Of a stretch of 35,687 nucleotides of DNA, positions 17,173 through 24,994 are shown piece by piece. Each line of letters opens with the position of its first letter. Position 1 is the first letter of the stretch. Location of the stretch: positions 1 through 35,687 of the forward strand of contig JALOPX010000011.1 in assembly GCA_025453655.1 (NCBI GenBank). The letters are read 5' to 3'. This stretch comes from Candidatus Krumholzibacteriia bacterium. Lineage in GTDB: Bacteria; Krumholzibacteriota; Krumholzibacteriia; Krumholzibacteriales; Krumholzibacteriaceae. A program made the translations under genes and the position numbers. The notes below the pieces were generated by a model. It did not search any database, was not told the origin of the DNA, and saw only the letters and a program-made list of their open reading frames with translations.

Positions 17173-17263
17173 TGGCGGAGAGAGAGGGATTCGAACCCTC
17201 GGTGGAGTCACCCCCACACACGATTTCCAATCGTGCCGATTCAGCCAGCTCTCGCATCTCTCC
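17173..17263 (-). tRNA. tRNA-Ser (anticodon GGA), overlapping the tadA 3' end
   Basis: A 91-nt class II tRNA: acceptor GGAGAGA/TCTCTCC, anticodon loop TTGGAAA, long variable arm, G73 and encoded CCA. Its first 23 nt (17241-17263) are also the last codons and stop of tadA on the same strand, so RNase P cleavage would trim a tadA read-through mRNA. Confidence 0.95.
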
Positions 17264-17720
17264 GATCTTTTTCCTCGACCCTTAATCTAGCGAAAAACTT
17301 CTGAAGAAGCAAAACAGATTCTTCTTCCAGGACCCCGCCCTTCACCTCTATATCGTGCCCGTAGAGATTCTTCTCGCAAAGGTCGCCCGCAGACCCGCAG
17401 GCGCCGCTCCTCGGCTGCCTCGCGCCGAAGACCACCTTCCCGACCCTGGCCAGATAGAAAGCGCCCATGCACATGTAGCACGGTTCCACCGTCACATACG
17501 CCGTTGCGCCGTCTAGCCGCCAGTCGCCGACCGCCCCGGAGGCCTCCGCGAGGGCGATCATCTCGGCATGGGCCGTGCAAAGCCCCCTCCCCTCCACCTC
17601 GTTGTGCCCCCTGCCGATCACCGTTCCATCGATCTCTATCACGCATCCGACCGGGACCTCCCCCTCTTCCAGGGCCTTCCCGGCCTCCTCCAGGGCCTGA
17701 AGCATCATTCTCTCATCCAT
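17241..17720 (-). CDS. tadA: tRNA-specific adenosine deaminase
   Basis: TadA deaminates A34 of tRNA-Arg(ACG) to inosine so that it can read CGU, CGC and CGA. The 159-residue protein has the zinc-binding, catalytic HAEMIALAEA (about 51-60), with the essential Glu, and PCYMCMGAFYLARV (about 80-93), preceded by EVPVGCVIEIDG. The ATG at 17720 overlaps the upstream lipoprotein stop by one base (TGATG). The stop lies inside tRNA-Ser(GGA), and the last seven residues or so (RRDARAG) are encoded by the tRNA 5' part; C-terminal tails vary in this family, so this need not impair function. Its substrate tRNA-Arg(ACG) is at 23310-23383. Confidence 0.95.
   Translation of the reverse strand: MDERMMLQALEEAGKALEEGEVPVGCVIEIDGTVIGRGHNEVEGRGLCTAHAEMIALAEASGAVGDWRLDGATAYVTVEPCYMCMGAFYLARVGKVVFGARQPRSGACGSAGDLCEKNLYGHDIEVKGGVLEEESVLLLQKFFARLRVEEKDRRDARAG
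17284..17312 (-). promoter_or_regulatory. possible promoter for tRNA-Ser(GGA) inside tadA
   Basis: TTGCTT (17307-17312), 17-nt spacer, TAGATT (17284-17289), within the last tadA codons. The predicted start is about 14 nt before the tRNA 5' end. The same TAGATT -10 box appears upstream of the TPR lipoprotein gene. Confidence 0.45.
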
Positions 17721-18454
17721 CAGTCCCTGTTTATCACCTTTTCCGGTATCGCGCCGACGAGCGACTGCAGGACGAGCAGGGCCACGTCATCGAAGGGGGG
17801 GGCCGCGTAGACGTCCTTGCCGGACATGGTCTTCCCCGAGATCCGCCTGTCGATGCCGTCGATGCCGCCGGTGCCGCCCGTGGATGCCTGTATCCTCTCG
17901 CCTTCGGTCCTGACGGCCTCCTTGTAGTTCTCGTCGGTGGCCTCCCAGACGATCTTCCCCGTCATCGGATCGACCATGCTCAGCGTGATCCCCACCTGGG
18001 TGGCCGACGCGGTCGCCGTTTCCCTGTAGTCGGCCTCGTCCTTTTGCCAGAGGTAGACCTGCGGGACGAGTATTATATCCACGTTGAGCGAATGAAGGGC
18101 GCCGAGGAGATCGTCATGCAGGACGTGGCTGCGGATCCATGTATCGTTGAACTCGTGAAGCCTGGTCCCCAGTCCCGCCCTGTTGACGGCGAGCCTGAAC
18201 TGCTCGGGGGAGAGGAACGAATAATCCTCCCGGCCGGAGAGCTGGTCCCACAATATCCTGCCGGAGAGCGTCTCCGATTCCCTCGCGGGATCCTCCGCCT
18301 TCGTGATGGAGCTTATGACGGGAAGGACGAGGATCGTCCCCACCCTTCCCGCGTCGAAATCAGGGTCGAGCTTTATCGCCGAAGGATGCTGGGACTTGCA
18401 CCCCGATAACACGATCATGGAAAGAACCGCCGCAAGACCCGCGAGTCTCCTCAT
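17720..18454 (-). CDS. lipoprotein of unknown function, CsgG/TolB-N-like
   Basis: The 244-residue product starts with a lipoprotein signal peptide whose lipobox is LSGC (lipidated Cys at residue 19). The mature part has GRVGTILVLPVISSI (about 36-50), SGRILWDQL, YSFLSPEQF, LNVDIILVPQVYLW and ITLSMVDPMTGKIVWEA, a pattern resembling the alpha/beta fold of CsgG/TolB-N-type envelope proteins. This is pattern matching, not a firm assignment. The ATG at 18454 has AAGGAAGAGG about 6 nt upstream, and a good promoter lies upstream. It is translationally coupled to tadA (TGATG), likely just co-location. Confidence 0.7.
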   Translation of the reverse strand: MRRLAGLAAVLSMIVLSGCKSQHPSAIKLDPDFDAGRVGTILVLPVISSITKAEDPARESETLSGRILWDQLSGREDYSFLSPEQFRLAVNRAGLGTRLHEFNDTWIRSHVLHDDLLGALHSLNVDIILVPQVYLWQKDEADYRETATASATQVGITLSMVDPMTGKIVWEATDENYKEAVRTEGERIQASTGGTGGIDGIDRRISGKTMSGKDVYAAPPFDDVALLVLQSLVGAIPEKVINRD

Positions 18455-18508
18455 GGCCCTCTTCCTTTCAAATTAGATCCCCGTTCAAACCGGTCCGTCA
18501 GCCTGCCT

Positions 18509-18538
18509 AACATAACAGCGGACGCGGGCCGTTGTCAA
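18509..18538 (-). promoter_or_regulatory. predicted promoter of the lipoprotein-tadA unit
   Basis: Consensus TTGACA (18533-18538), 18-nt spacer, TATGTT (18509-18514), about 55 nt before the lipoprotein start. The rest of the 231-nt gap (18539-18624) up to the porB terminator shows no gene. Confidence 0.6.
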
Positions 18539-18624
18539 CACAACTCCCTCCGGCGCGTCGAATCGGGCCGCAGCGAGAACCGCGGCATCCCCGCGCCCCG
18601 GGCGCGGTCGCGGCGGCAAAGCGA

Positions 18625-18648
18625 AAACCCGGAATCGGTTCCGGGTTT
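18625..18648 (-). terminator. intrinsic terminator after porB
   Basis: A perfect 10-bp inverted repeat, AAACCCGGAA and TTCCGGGTTT with a 4-nt loop, ending in TTTT on the minus strand, 37 nt after the porB stop. Confidence 0.75.
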
Positions 18649-18685
18649 CCTCAAGCTCAGCCGTCGGGGGCGGTTCTCCCCGGCA

Positions 18686-19588
18686 TCAAAGGCCGGGGAT
18701 GGAGGCGAGCATCCTCTCCTTCGCGAGAAGCCTTTCCCATTTCGCCTCCACGTCCTTCTCGATCCCGGCTATCTCCGCGTCGCTGAGATGGCGGAACCTG
18801 CCCTGCGCCTTCATGTACTCTGCGATCGGCGTGGGCTCGAAATCCTTCCAGACCTCCAGTTTTTGGCCGTGATCGGTGATCTCGAGGAGCGGATACATCT
18901 TCGACGTGACCGCGAGGCGCGCCATCTTCACCGAGAGCTCCGGCGCGAGCTTCCAGCCGGTCGGGCAGGGGGCGAAGATCTGAATGTACTTCGTGCCCCG
19001 GAAGGTGTTCGCCTTCGCTATCTTCCTCATGAAATCGTGCGGATAGGCTGTCGAGGCCGTCGCGATGTAGGGTATCGAATGGGCCGCCATGATGTCGATC
19101 ATGTTCTTCTTCGGTTCCCTCTTGTAGTTGGTCACCGGTGTCGTCGTCGTCCACGCCCCGACCGGCGTCGATGACGAGCGCTGGATGCCGGTGTTCATGT
19201 ATGCCTCGTTGTCGTAACAGACGTATATGAAGTCGTCGTTCCTCTCGGCGGCGCCGGAAAGGGACTGCAGGCCTATGTCGAATGTCCCCCCGTCCCCCGC
19301 CCAGGCCATGACCGTAGTCTTCGTGTCGCCCCTCATCTCCAGCCCCGCCTTGAGCCCCGAGGCGACCACTGCGGCCGTTTCGAAGGCCGTGTGGTAGATC
19401 GGAAGATCGATGCAGGAATGGGGGAACGACCCGTCGATAACGGCCCAGCAGCAGGCCGGTATCACGAGCGCCGTATCCGGCCCGAGCGCCTTGAGGGCGA
19501 ACCGCATCGCCTGCGTCGCCCCGCATCCCTGGCAGGCAAGGTGGCCGGAGCCCATCAACTCTTCGGTCGGCATCGTCGCTGGTTTCAT
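18686..19588 (-). CDS. porB: 2-oxoacid:ferredoxin oxidoreductase, beta subunit
   Basis: The beta subunit binds thiamine pyrophosphate and part of the Fe-S path in pyruvate (or another 2-oxoacid):ferredoxin oxidoreductase. The 300-residue protein has HLACQGCGATQAMRFALKAL (about 16-35) with CxxCG cluster ligands, CCWAVIDGSFPHS, and the TPP motif from GDGGTFDIGLQSL to CYDNEAYMNTG (about 98-134). Its start overlaps the porA stop (ATGA). The order gamma, NAD(P)-binding/ferredoxin fusion, alpha, beta makes one operon ending at a strong terminator. Pyruvate is the likeliest substrate from overall similarity, but the sequence alone does not prove it. Confidence 0.9.
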   Translation of the reverse strand: MKPATMPTEELMGSGHLACQGCGATQAMRFALKALGPDTALVIPACCWAVIDGSFPHSCIDLPIYHTAFETAAVVASGLKAGLEMRGDTKTTVMAWAGDGGTFDIGLQSLSGAAERNDDFIYVCYDNEAYMNTGIQRSSSTPVGAWTTTTPVTNYKREPKKNMIDIMAAHSIPYIATASTAYPHDFMRKIAKANTFRGTKYIQIFAPCPTGWKLAPELSVKMARLAVTSKMYPLLEITDHGQKLEVWKDFEPTPIAEYMKAQGRFRHLSDAEIAGIEKDVEAKWERLLAKERMLASIPGL

Positions 19589-20736
19589 CTCTTGACTCCT
19601 ATCCAGTTGATATATCTCTCGGGATTTTTGTTGCTTATCGCGTTCTCAGCGATCTCGCGTATGACGCCGGGGGTGACGTCCCTTCCCCCCAGCCCCGCGA
19701 TGTACCCGAGCACGGGTATGTCGGTCCTTCCGTAAAGGGCGCTCTTGATCTCCTGGAAGAAGATGCCGTGACAGCCGAAGGAGATGTTCCTGTCGATGAC
19801 CGCGACCTTCTTCGCCTTCGAAAGGACGGCGAAGATCTCCTCGAAGGGGAAGGGGCGGAAGACCCTGATCTTCAGCGCTCCGATCGCGACGCCCTCGCCG
19901 CGCATGGCGTCTATGACCGCCCTCGTCGTCGAGGCGACGGTCCCGGAGGTCACGAGAATGATCTCGGCGTCGTCGCACCTGTACGGCTCTATCAGGCCGT
20001 AGCCCCGGCCGAAGACCTCCCTGAATTCGTCGTCGACCTTCTTTATCACGTCGAGGCCCTTCTCCATCGCCTCCTGTATCATGTACCTCAGCTCCATGTA
20101 CATATCGGGCCCGGCGAGATTCCCGAAGGAATGCGGGTCCTTCGTGTCGATCTTTATCTCCGGATTGTACGGCGGCAGGAATTTGCGGACCTGCTCCTTC
20201 TCGATTATGTCGACTATCTCGTAGGTGTGGGAGAGGAAGAAGGCGTCGAGCACCAGCATCACCGGCATCTGGAGCTGCTCCGCTATCTTGAACGCCTGCG
20301 GGACGGTGTCCTGCGTCTCCTGGTTGCTCTCGCAATATATCTGAAACCAGCCGACGTCCCTCTGCGAGAGGGAGTCGTTCTGGTCGGTCCATATGCTCCA
20401 CGGAGGGCCGACCGCCCTGTTCACGTTCGCCAGCACGATCGGGAGCCTCGCCCCGACGGCCCAGTGCAGCATCTCGTGCATGAGAAGCAGCCCCTGCGAG
20501 GAGGTGGCCGTGAAGGCCCTCGTGCCCGCCGCGGAGGCCCCGATGCAGGCCGCCATCGCGCTGTGCTCCGACTCGACCTTGATGAATTTCGCGTTGATCT
20601 CGCCGTTTCCGCACATCTCGGAGAGGAGCTCGACGATATGGGTCTGCGGAGTGATGGGGTAGGCGGAGATCACCTGCGCTTCCGAAGCCCTCACGCCGTA
20701 ACTCACCGCATGGTTCCCCATGATGACCTTTTTCAT
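19585..20736 (-). CDS. porA: 2-oxoacid:ferredoxin oxidoreductase, alpha subunit
   Basis: The alpha subunit carries the substrate pocket and part of the TPP site. The 383-residue protein shows NHAVSYGVRASEAQVISAYP-ITPQT (about 7-31), VESEHSAMAACIGASAAGTR (about 53-72), ATSSQGLLLMHEMLHWAVG, NVNRAVGPPWSIW and the transketolase-C-like VTSGTVASTTRAVIDAMR with FRPFPFEEI. The ATG at 20736 is chosen for the GGAGGG site about 5 nt upstream and overlaps the stop of the GltD-like gene. It pairs with porB and porG as the classical four-gene oxidoreductase. Confidence 0.92.
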   Translation of the reverse strand: MKKVIMGNHAVSYGVRASEAQVISAYPITPQTHIVELLSEMCGNGEINAKFIKVESEHSAMAACIGASAAGTRAFTATSSQGLLLMHEMLHWAVGARLPIVLANVNRAVGPPWSIWTDQNDSLSQRDVGWFQIYCESNQETQDTVPQAFKIAEQLQMPVMLVLDAFFLSHTYEIVDIIEKEQVRKFLPPYNPEIKIDTKDPHSFGNLAGPDMYMELRYMIQEAMEKGLDVIKKVDDEFREVFGRGYGLIEPYRCDDAEIILVTSGTVASTTRAVIDAMRGEGVAIGALKIRVFRPFPFEEIFAVLSKAKKVAVIDRNISFGCHGIFFQEIKSALYGRTDIPVLGYIAGLGGRDVTPGVIREIAENAISNKNPERYINWIGVKR

Positions 20737-22412
20737 TTTCCCTCCTCCCGCGTCGAAAGGGCGTTGCGCGGACATTCCTGAACGCATACGAGGCAGCCCT
20801 TGCAGTAGTCGTAATTGATCTCATACTCGTTTTCATGCCGCATGATCGCGACGTCCGGGCAGAAGACCCAGCAGTTGTCGCAATAGTTGCACACGCCGCA
20901 GGAGAAGCACCGGTCCGCCTCCCTGTGAAGAAGCGCGGCGTCATATCCCGTGTGTATCTCGCCGAAACCCTCCCTGGCGCGGCCGACCGGGATTCGCGGC
21001 ATCTTCGTCTGTCTGGTCTTAGAGAAATAATCGGTGTTTATATCGTCGATGCCGACGGTCGCCGGCTCCGCCTCCCCGCTCTCCGCCCGACCCGTGAAGA
21101 TCCGTATGATCTTCTCCGCCGCCTTCCGTCCCGCGGCGATCGCTTCGACGACGCTCGCGGCTCCCGTCACGGCGTCGCCCCCGGCGAAGACCTTCTTCCT
21201 GCCGGTCTGTCCCGTCGCCTCGTCGGCCTTGATGAGGTTCCACTCCGTTTCGACGGCTTCAGAGATCCCTTCGAGATCGGCCTGCTCGCCGATGGCGGAA
21301 TAAATCCTGTCGGCCTCCATCCGGATCGTTTCGCCTTCCACCGCGACGGGCTTGCGCCTTCCCGATTCGTCGGGCTGGCCGAGCTCCATCCTCTGGAAGA
21401 CGATCCCGGCGAGTTTTCCCTTCTTCCTTAATATTTCCTTCGGCGCGGCGAGGAACTCGAACTTCACGCCTTCCTTCTCCGCCTCCTCTATCTCCTCGCG
21501 GATCGCGGGCATCTCGTTGACGGTCCTCCTGTAGACGACCGTCACGTCGCTGCCCGAACGAAGGGCGCACCTTGCGACATCCATCGCCGTGTTGCCGCCT
21601 CCGATGACGATCGCCTTTTTGCCGGGGTCGACCTTTTCGCCGCCGTTGACCTTCCTGAGGAAGGAAAGCCCCGGCTCCACCCCTTCGCCATCCTCACCGT
21701 CGACATCCATCGACCTGCTCCGCGCGAGGCCGATGCCGAGGAATACGGCGTCGAACTCCTTCTCGAGCTTGTCGAGGCCGATATCGCGTCCGACCTTGAC
21801 GCCCGTCTTTACCGTTATGGGGCCCGAATCGATTATCGCCTTGACGACCTTGTCGAGGGTGCCGTTCGGGAGCCTGTACTCGGGGATGCCCCATCTGAGG
21901 ACCCCGCCGAGCGCCCCGTCCGTCTCGAAGAGGGTCACTGGATAGCCGGCCCTCGCGAGGTAGAAGGCGCAGGACAGCCCGGCCGGCCCGCCGCCGACGA
22001 CGGCCGCCTTTTTATCGCCCGTCGCCTTTGCCTTCGCCATCCAGCCCGGATTCTCGAGGCCCATGTCGCCGAGCGAACGCTCTATCGCGTTGATATTGAT
22101 CGGCTCGTCGTACTCGCCGCGCGTGCAGTTGCTCATGCAGGGATGAAAACAGACCCGGCCGGTGACGGCCGGCATCGGATTGTTGTCGATTATCGTTCTC
22201 CAGGCCTCCTCGTACCTGTTCTCGGTCACAAGCTGGATGTAGCGCTGGATGTTTTCCGACGTGGGGCAGCCGACGATGCACGGGGAACGCTTGAAATCGT
22301 AGTAGGGCCGTACGTTCCTCCACGAGCCGGTGAGATTCCAGAGCATGTCGCCCACCGTCATCGGCCGAATCGGCATCTCCCTGTAAGTTTTGAATTCAAC
22401 CTTTTTGATCAT
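20733..22412 (-). CDS. GltD-like NAD(P)-binding flavoprotein fused to a PorD-type 2x[4Fe-4S] ferredoxin
   Basis: The 559-residue protein has three parts. An N-terminal Fer4_20 domain with cysteines (SPCIVGCPTSENIQRY, RVCFHPCMSNCTRGEYDEP, about 42-107) resembles the glutamate synthase small subunit. Two Rossmann folds follow: AAVVGGGPAGLSCAFYLARA (FAD, about 138-157) and AIVIGGGNTAMDVARCALRS (NAD(P)H), with the flavin motif VFAGGDAVTGAASVVEAIA. The C-terminal part (about 490-559) is a delta-type ferredoxin with CFSCGVCNYCDNC-VFCPD and CKGCLVCVQECP. It takes the place of PorD in the por operon and could pass electrons between NAD(P)H and the ferredoxin chain, which is inference. The ATG at 22412 has GGAGGA 3 nt upstream. 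Confidence 0.88.
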   Translation of the reverse strand: MIKKVEFKTYREMPIRPMTVGDMLWNLTGSWRNVRPYYDFKRSPCIVGCPTSENIQRYIQLVTENRYEEAWRTIIDNNPMPAVTGRVCFHPCMSNCTRGEYDEPININAIERSLGDMGLENPGWMAKAKATGDKKAAVVGGGPAGLSCAFYLARAGYPVTLFETDGALGGVLRWGIPEYRLPNGTLDKVVKAIIDSGPITVKTGVKVGRDIGLDKLEKEFDAVFLGIGLARSRSMDVDGEDGEGVEPGLSFLRKVNGGEKVDPGKKAIVIGGGNTAMDVARCALRSGSDVTVVYRRTVNEMPAIREEIEEAEKEGVKFEFLAAPKEILRKKGKLAGIVFQRMELGQPDESGRRKPVAVEGETIRMEADRIYSAIGEQADLEGISEAVETEWNLIKADEATGQTGRKKVFAGGDAVTGAASVVEAIAAGRKAAEKIIRIFTGRAESGEAEPATVGIDDINTDYFSKTRQTKMPRIPVGRAREGFGEIHTGYDAALLHREADRCFSCGVCNYCDNCWVFCPDVAIMRHENEYEINYDYCKGCLVCVQECPRNALSTREEGK

Positions 22413-22425
22413 GTATCCTCCAGCG

Positions 22426-22980
22426 TCAGGAGACGATCTGCACGCCGTTATAGGCGTCGACCGCGGCCTGTATGTTGTGCTCCTTCTTAAGGGGAACGAA
22501 ACCATCGATCGCCTTCTTCACCGCTTCGATCCCGACGAGCTTAGTCGCCCCGGCGAAGGCGCCGACGATCGACGTGTTGACGATCGGGGCGGAGCGCGAG
22601 CCGAGCCCGTGGTCGAGGGCGATCCTGTTGGCGTCCACTATGGCGACGTGAAACCTCGAGGTGAGGTTCGAATTCTCCACGGGCTTGTTCGTGTTGATTA
22701 TGATCCAGCCGCCTTCCTTGAGCCCCTCGGTGATATTCACCGTCTCGATGAGCACCGGATCGAGGACGATCAGGTGATCGGGCTCGTAGATCTGGCACCG
22801 TTCCCTGACCTCGCTGTCGGAGACCCTGGTGAATGCCATCACCGGGGCTCCGCGGCGCTCGACGCCGAAGGCGGGAAATGCCTGAACGAATTTACCCTCG
22901 TGAAAGAACGCGTCGGCCAGAATCTCGGAAGCGATAACCGATCCCTGGCCTCCCCGGCCATGGGTCCTGATCTCTATCAT
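22426..22980 (-). CDS. porG: 2-oxoacid:ferredoxin oxidoreductase, gamma subunit
   Basis: PorG is the gamma subunit of the oxidoreductase. The 184-residue protein has the signature MIEIRTHGRGGQGSVIASEI (1-20), PAFGVERRGAPVMAFTRVSD (about 36-55) and NTSIVGAFAGATKLVGIEAV (about 139-158). It is the first gene of the operon. The ATG at 22980 has AGGAAGGA upstream, and a promoter lies about 100 nt upstream. Confidence 0.93.
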   Translation of the reverse strand: MIEIRTHGRGGQGSVIASEILADAFFHEGKFVQAFPAFGVERRGAPVMAFTRVSDSEVRERCQIYEPDHLIVLDPVLIETVNITEGLKEGGWIIINTNKPVENSNLTSRFHVAIVDANRIALDHGLGSRSAPIVNTSIVGAFAGATKLVGIEAVKKAIDGFVPLKKEHNIQAAVDAYNGVQIVS

Positions 22981-23080
22981 GGATCATTCCTTCCTGGCGG
23001 CTGGTTCGTGTTTTGTTTAACTGCAAATCCTTTACTAATATAACGATAACCGGGCACCCCGACGGGGAAAACCCTGCTGC

Positions 23081-23110
23081 ATTCTACCCCCGGCGGCCCC
23101 GGCCGGTCAA
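23081..23110 (-). promoter_or_regulatory. predicted promoter of the por operon
   Basis: TTGACC (23105-23110), 18-nt spacer, TAGAAT (23081-23086). It gives a leader of about 95 nt to porG, which contains an AT-rich stretch and a small CCCC-GTC-GGGG hairpin near 23060. The rest of the 329-nt gap 22981-23309 shows no gene. Confidence 0.6.
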
Positions 23111-23309
23111 GCGGATTCTGCTATCTCGCATAATTTACCCTGCCGCTGGAATGAGCGCAAGCCAATTAATCCCGGGGTCTGTTCATCCCCGAACCCGCGC
23201 ATTTTTCATCCGGGAAGAAGAAGAGAATCGATCCTTTGAAAGGGATGTCGCACAGGGGGATTCCGTTCCGTGGAGGAGGCGCGCTCCGGCGCCCCGGGGC
23301 ATAAAAAAA

Positions 23310-23383
23310 TACGCCCAGGAGGATTTGAACCCCCAGCCTTCTGGTCCGTAGCCAGACGCTCTATCCAGTTGAGCTATGGGCGC
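23310..23383 (-). tRNA. tRNA-Arg (anticodon ACG)
   Basis: A 74-nt cloverleaf with D-arm TAGCTCAACTGGATAGAGC, anticodon loop CTACGGA, T-arm GGGTTCAAATCC and discriminator A. Its acceptor stem opens with a G1-U72 wobble. CCA is not encoded; a run of seven T follows directly, which could also end transcription. Its A34 should be the target of TadA. Confidence 0.93.
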
Positions 23384-23437
23384 ATAAAGATTCTTCTCAT
23401 AGGGGCCGTCCCCGGCGGGAAGCGGCTGTGCTTCAAC

Positions 23438-23466
23438 TATATATATTCCCGCGGGGTCCCGGTCAA
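23438..23466 (-). promoter_or_regulatory. predicted promoter of tRNA-Arg(ACG)
   Basis: TTGACC (23461-23466), 17-nt spacer, TATATA (23438-23443). The -35 box overlaps the stop codon of nikO, so the tRNA can be made independently of the nickel operon. Confidence 0.55.
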
Positions 23467-24134
23467 TCAAAAACTGCAGGGTGGAGCTTCCCGCCCCCGA
23501 CGCGAATCGACCTCGACGTGACCGACCTGAGAAAGCTCTCGTCGTGCGAGACGATCAGCATGGCCTGCGGCAGGGTATGGAGTATCGCAGTTATCCTCTC
23601 CGCCGATTCCGGATCGAGCCCGGTGACCGGCTCGTCGAGAAGGAGCAGGTCCGGTTTCATCGCGAGAACGGTCGCGAGCGAGACGAGCCGCTTCTCGCCT
23701 CCCGAGAGGTGATGCGTGATGCGGTCTTCGAACCCGCCCAGCCCGAGCATCCCCAGGACCTCGCGCGAGACGGCCGCCGCCTCCTCCCGGCTCTTCCCCT
23801 GGTTCAACGGCCCGAACGCCGTATCCTCGATCACGGTCGGACAGAAGAGCTGGTCCTCGGGGTCCTGGAAAAGGAGGCCGGCGCGAAGGCGGACGTCGAG
23901 AAAATCGCGTTCCTCGCTTCTCGCCCTGCCGAAGACCTCCAAAAGACCGCTCCGGGGCCTCAGCAGGCCGACGATCAGGTGCAGCACCGTCGTCTTCCCC
24001 GTGCCGATGTGCCCCACGAGGCCGACCCTCTCGCCCCGGCGCAGCTCGAACGACGCGCCGTCCAGAACGGCCCGCCCTCCGTCGTACGCGAAGACGACGT
24101 CTTTCATCCGGATAAGGATTTCGTCTGCTTCCAA
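23463..24134 (-). CDS. nikO: nickel/cobalt ECF transporter ATPase
   Basis: This is the ATPase (A component, CbiO/NikO-like) of an energy-coupling factor metal importer. The 223-residue protein has Walker A GHIGTGKTT, LLFQDPEDQLFCPTV (Q-loop region), the ABC signature LSGGEKRL, Walker B LLLLDEP and the H-loop VSHDE. The start is TTG at 24134, with GGAGGG 5 nt upstream; an in-frame ATG at 24107 begins MKDVVFAYDGG and is possible. A GTG overlapping the nikQ stop would add a Pro/Ala-rich tail and is less likely. The 92-nt gap before it holds a GC hairpin (24150-24169). Confidence 0.9.
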   Translation of the reverse strand: MEADEILIRMKDVVFAYDGGRAVLDGASFELRRGERVGLVGHIGTGKTTVLHLIVGLLRPRSGLLEVFGRARSEERDFLDVRLRAGLLFQDPEDQLFCPTVIEDTAFGPLNQGKSREEAAAVSREVLGMLGLGGFEDRITHHLSGGEKRLVSLATVLAMKPDLLLLDEPVTGLDPESAERITAILHTLPQAMLIVSHDESFLRSVTSRSIRVGGGKLHPAVFD

Positions 24135-24226
24135 GCCGACCCTCCATGCGCCCGGCTCCGGCGCCGGGCGGTCACTCCGCCGTTTCGGAGCGGCGCCTCC
24201 CGCGCCCGCACCTGCCGGGCGCGACG

Positions 24227-24994
24227 TCACCAGACCGCGGCCGCGCCGGCGAGCTCGGCCGCCAGAAAAAGCGCGAGAACCGCGAACGAGACGGCCGAGA
24301 AGGCCGCGTCGGCCGCGGAGAAACGAAAATGCTTCAGCACGTGGAACTCTCCGCTGAACCCCCTGCATTTCATCGCCTCGAGTATCCTCTCCGACCTTTC
24401 GAGGCTTCTCACGAGCAGCATGCCGGTGAGCCATGCGTAGCTCCTGTAGGTGTGAAGCCGCATCGAGGGCCTGAAGGAACGCGCCTTCATCGCCCTGAGG
24501 AGGGTGACGTACTCGTGATGGAGCACGTCGAGATACCTCAGCGTGAAAAGGAAGAGATGGGTAAGCTTCACCGGCACCTTCAGGTGATGGAAGGCGTGGC
24601 CGAGGGTGAACAGGTCTATCGTCCCCATCAGCGCCGCGAATACGAGCACGATAGCGTTCGCCTTCATGGCCGTCGAAAGGCTCCACAGCAGCCCCTCGAC
24701 GCTGAAGGGGATCGAGAAGAGCGCGAACGCCGTCCTGCCCGGAAAGGTCGGAGGAACGGTCACGAAAAGTACGACCGTGAAGATGTTGAGCCTGAGAAGG
24801 CGCCTTCGGAGCGCCGCCGCCGGTATCCTCGCGAGGACGGCCAGCGCGAGCCCCGCCGCGAGTGCGGCGCAGAGGACCCCCGAATTCGAGGAAAAGGCCG
24901 TGACCGCGGCGAAGGCGAGTGTGACGATTATCCTCGGCCTCGGGTCGAGCCTGTGTATGAATGTGTCTCCGTCGAAGAAGGTCGTGCAGCTCAA
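24227..24994 (-). CDS. nikQ: nickel/cobalt ECF transporter transmembrane component (CbiQ/NikQ)
   Basis: This is the T component that couples the ATPase to the substrate-binding membrane protein. The 255-residue protein is hydrophobic with several spans. It has DPRPRIIVTLAFAAV near the N-terminus, and the conserved charged coupling segment LERSERILEAMKCRGFSGEF (about 196-215) with the typical A-R-G element near the C-terminus. The start is TTG at 24994, overlapping the nikM stop (TTGA), with an AGGGG site upstream. No other start is better. Confidence 0.9.
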   Translation of the reverse strand: MSCTTFFDGDTFIHRLDPRPRIIVTLAFAAVTAFSSNSGVLCAALAAGLALAVLARIPAAALRRRLLRLNIFTVVLFVTVPPTFPGRTAFALFSIPFSVEGLLWSLSTAMKANAIVLVFAALMGTIDLFTLGHAFHHLKVPVKLTHLFLFTLRYLDVLHHEYVTLLRAMKARSFRPSMRLHTYRSYAWLTGMLLVRSLERSERILEAMKCRGFSGEFHVLKHFRFSAADAAFSAVSFAVLALFLAAELAGAAAVW

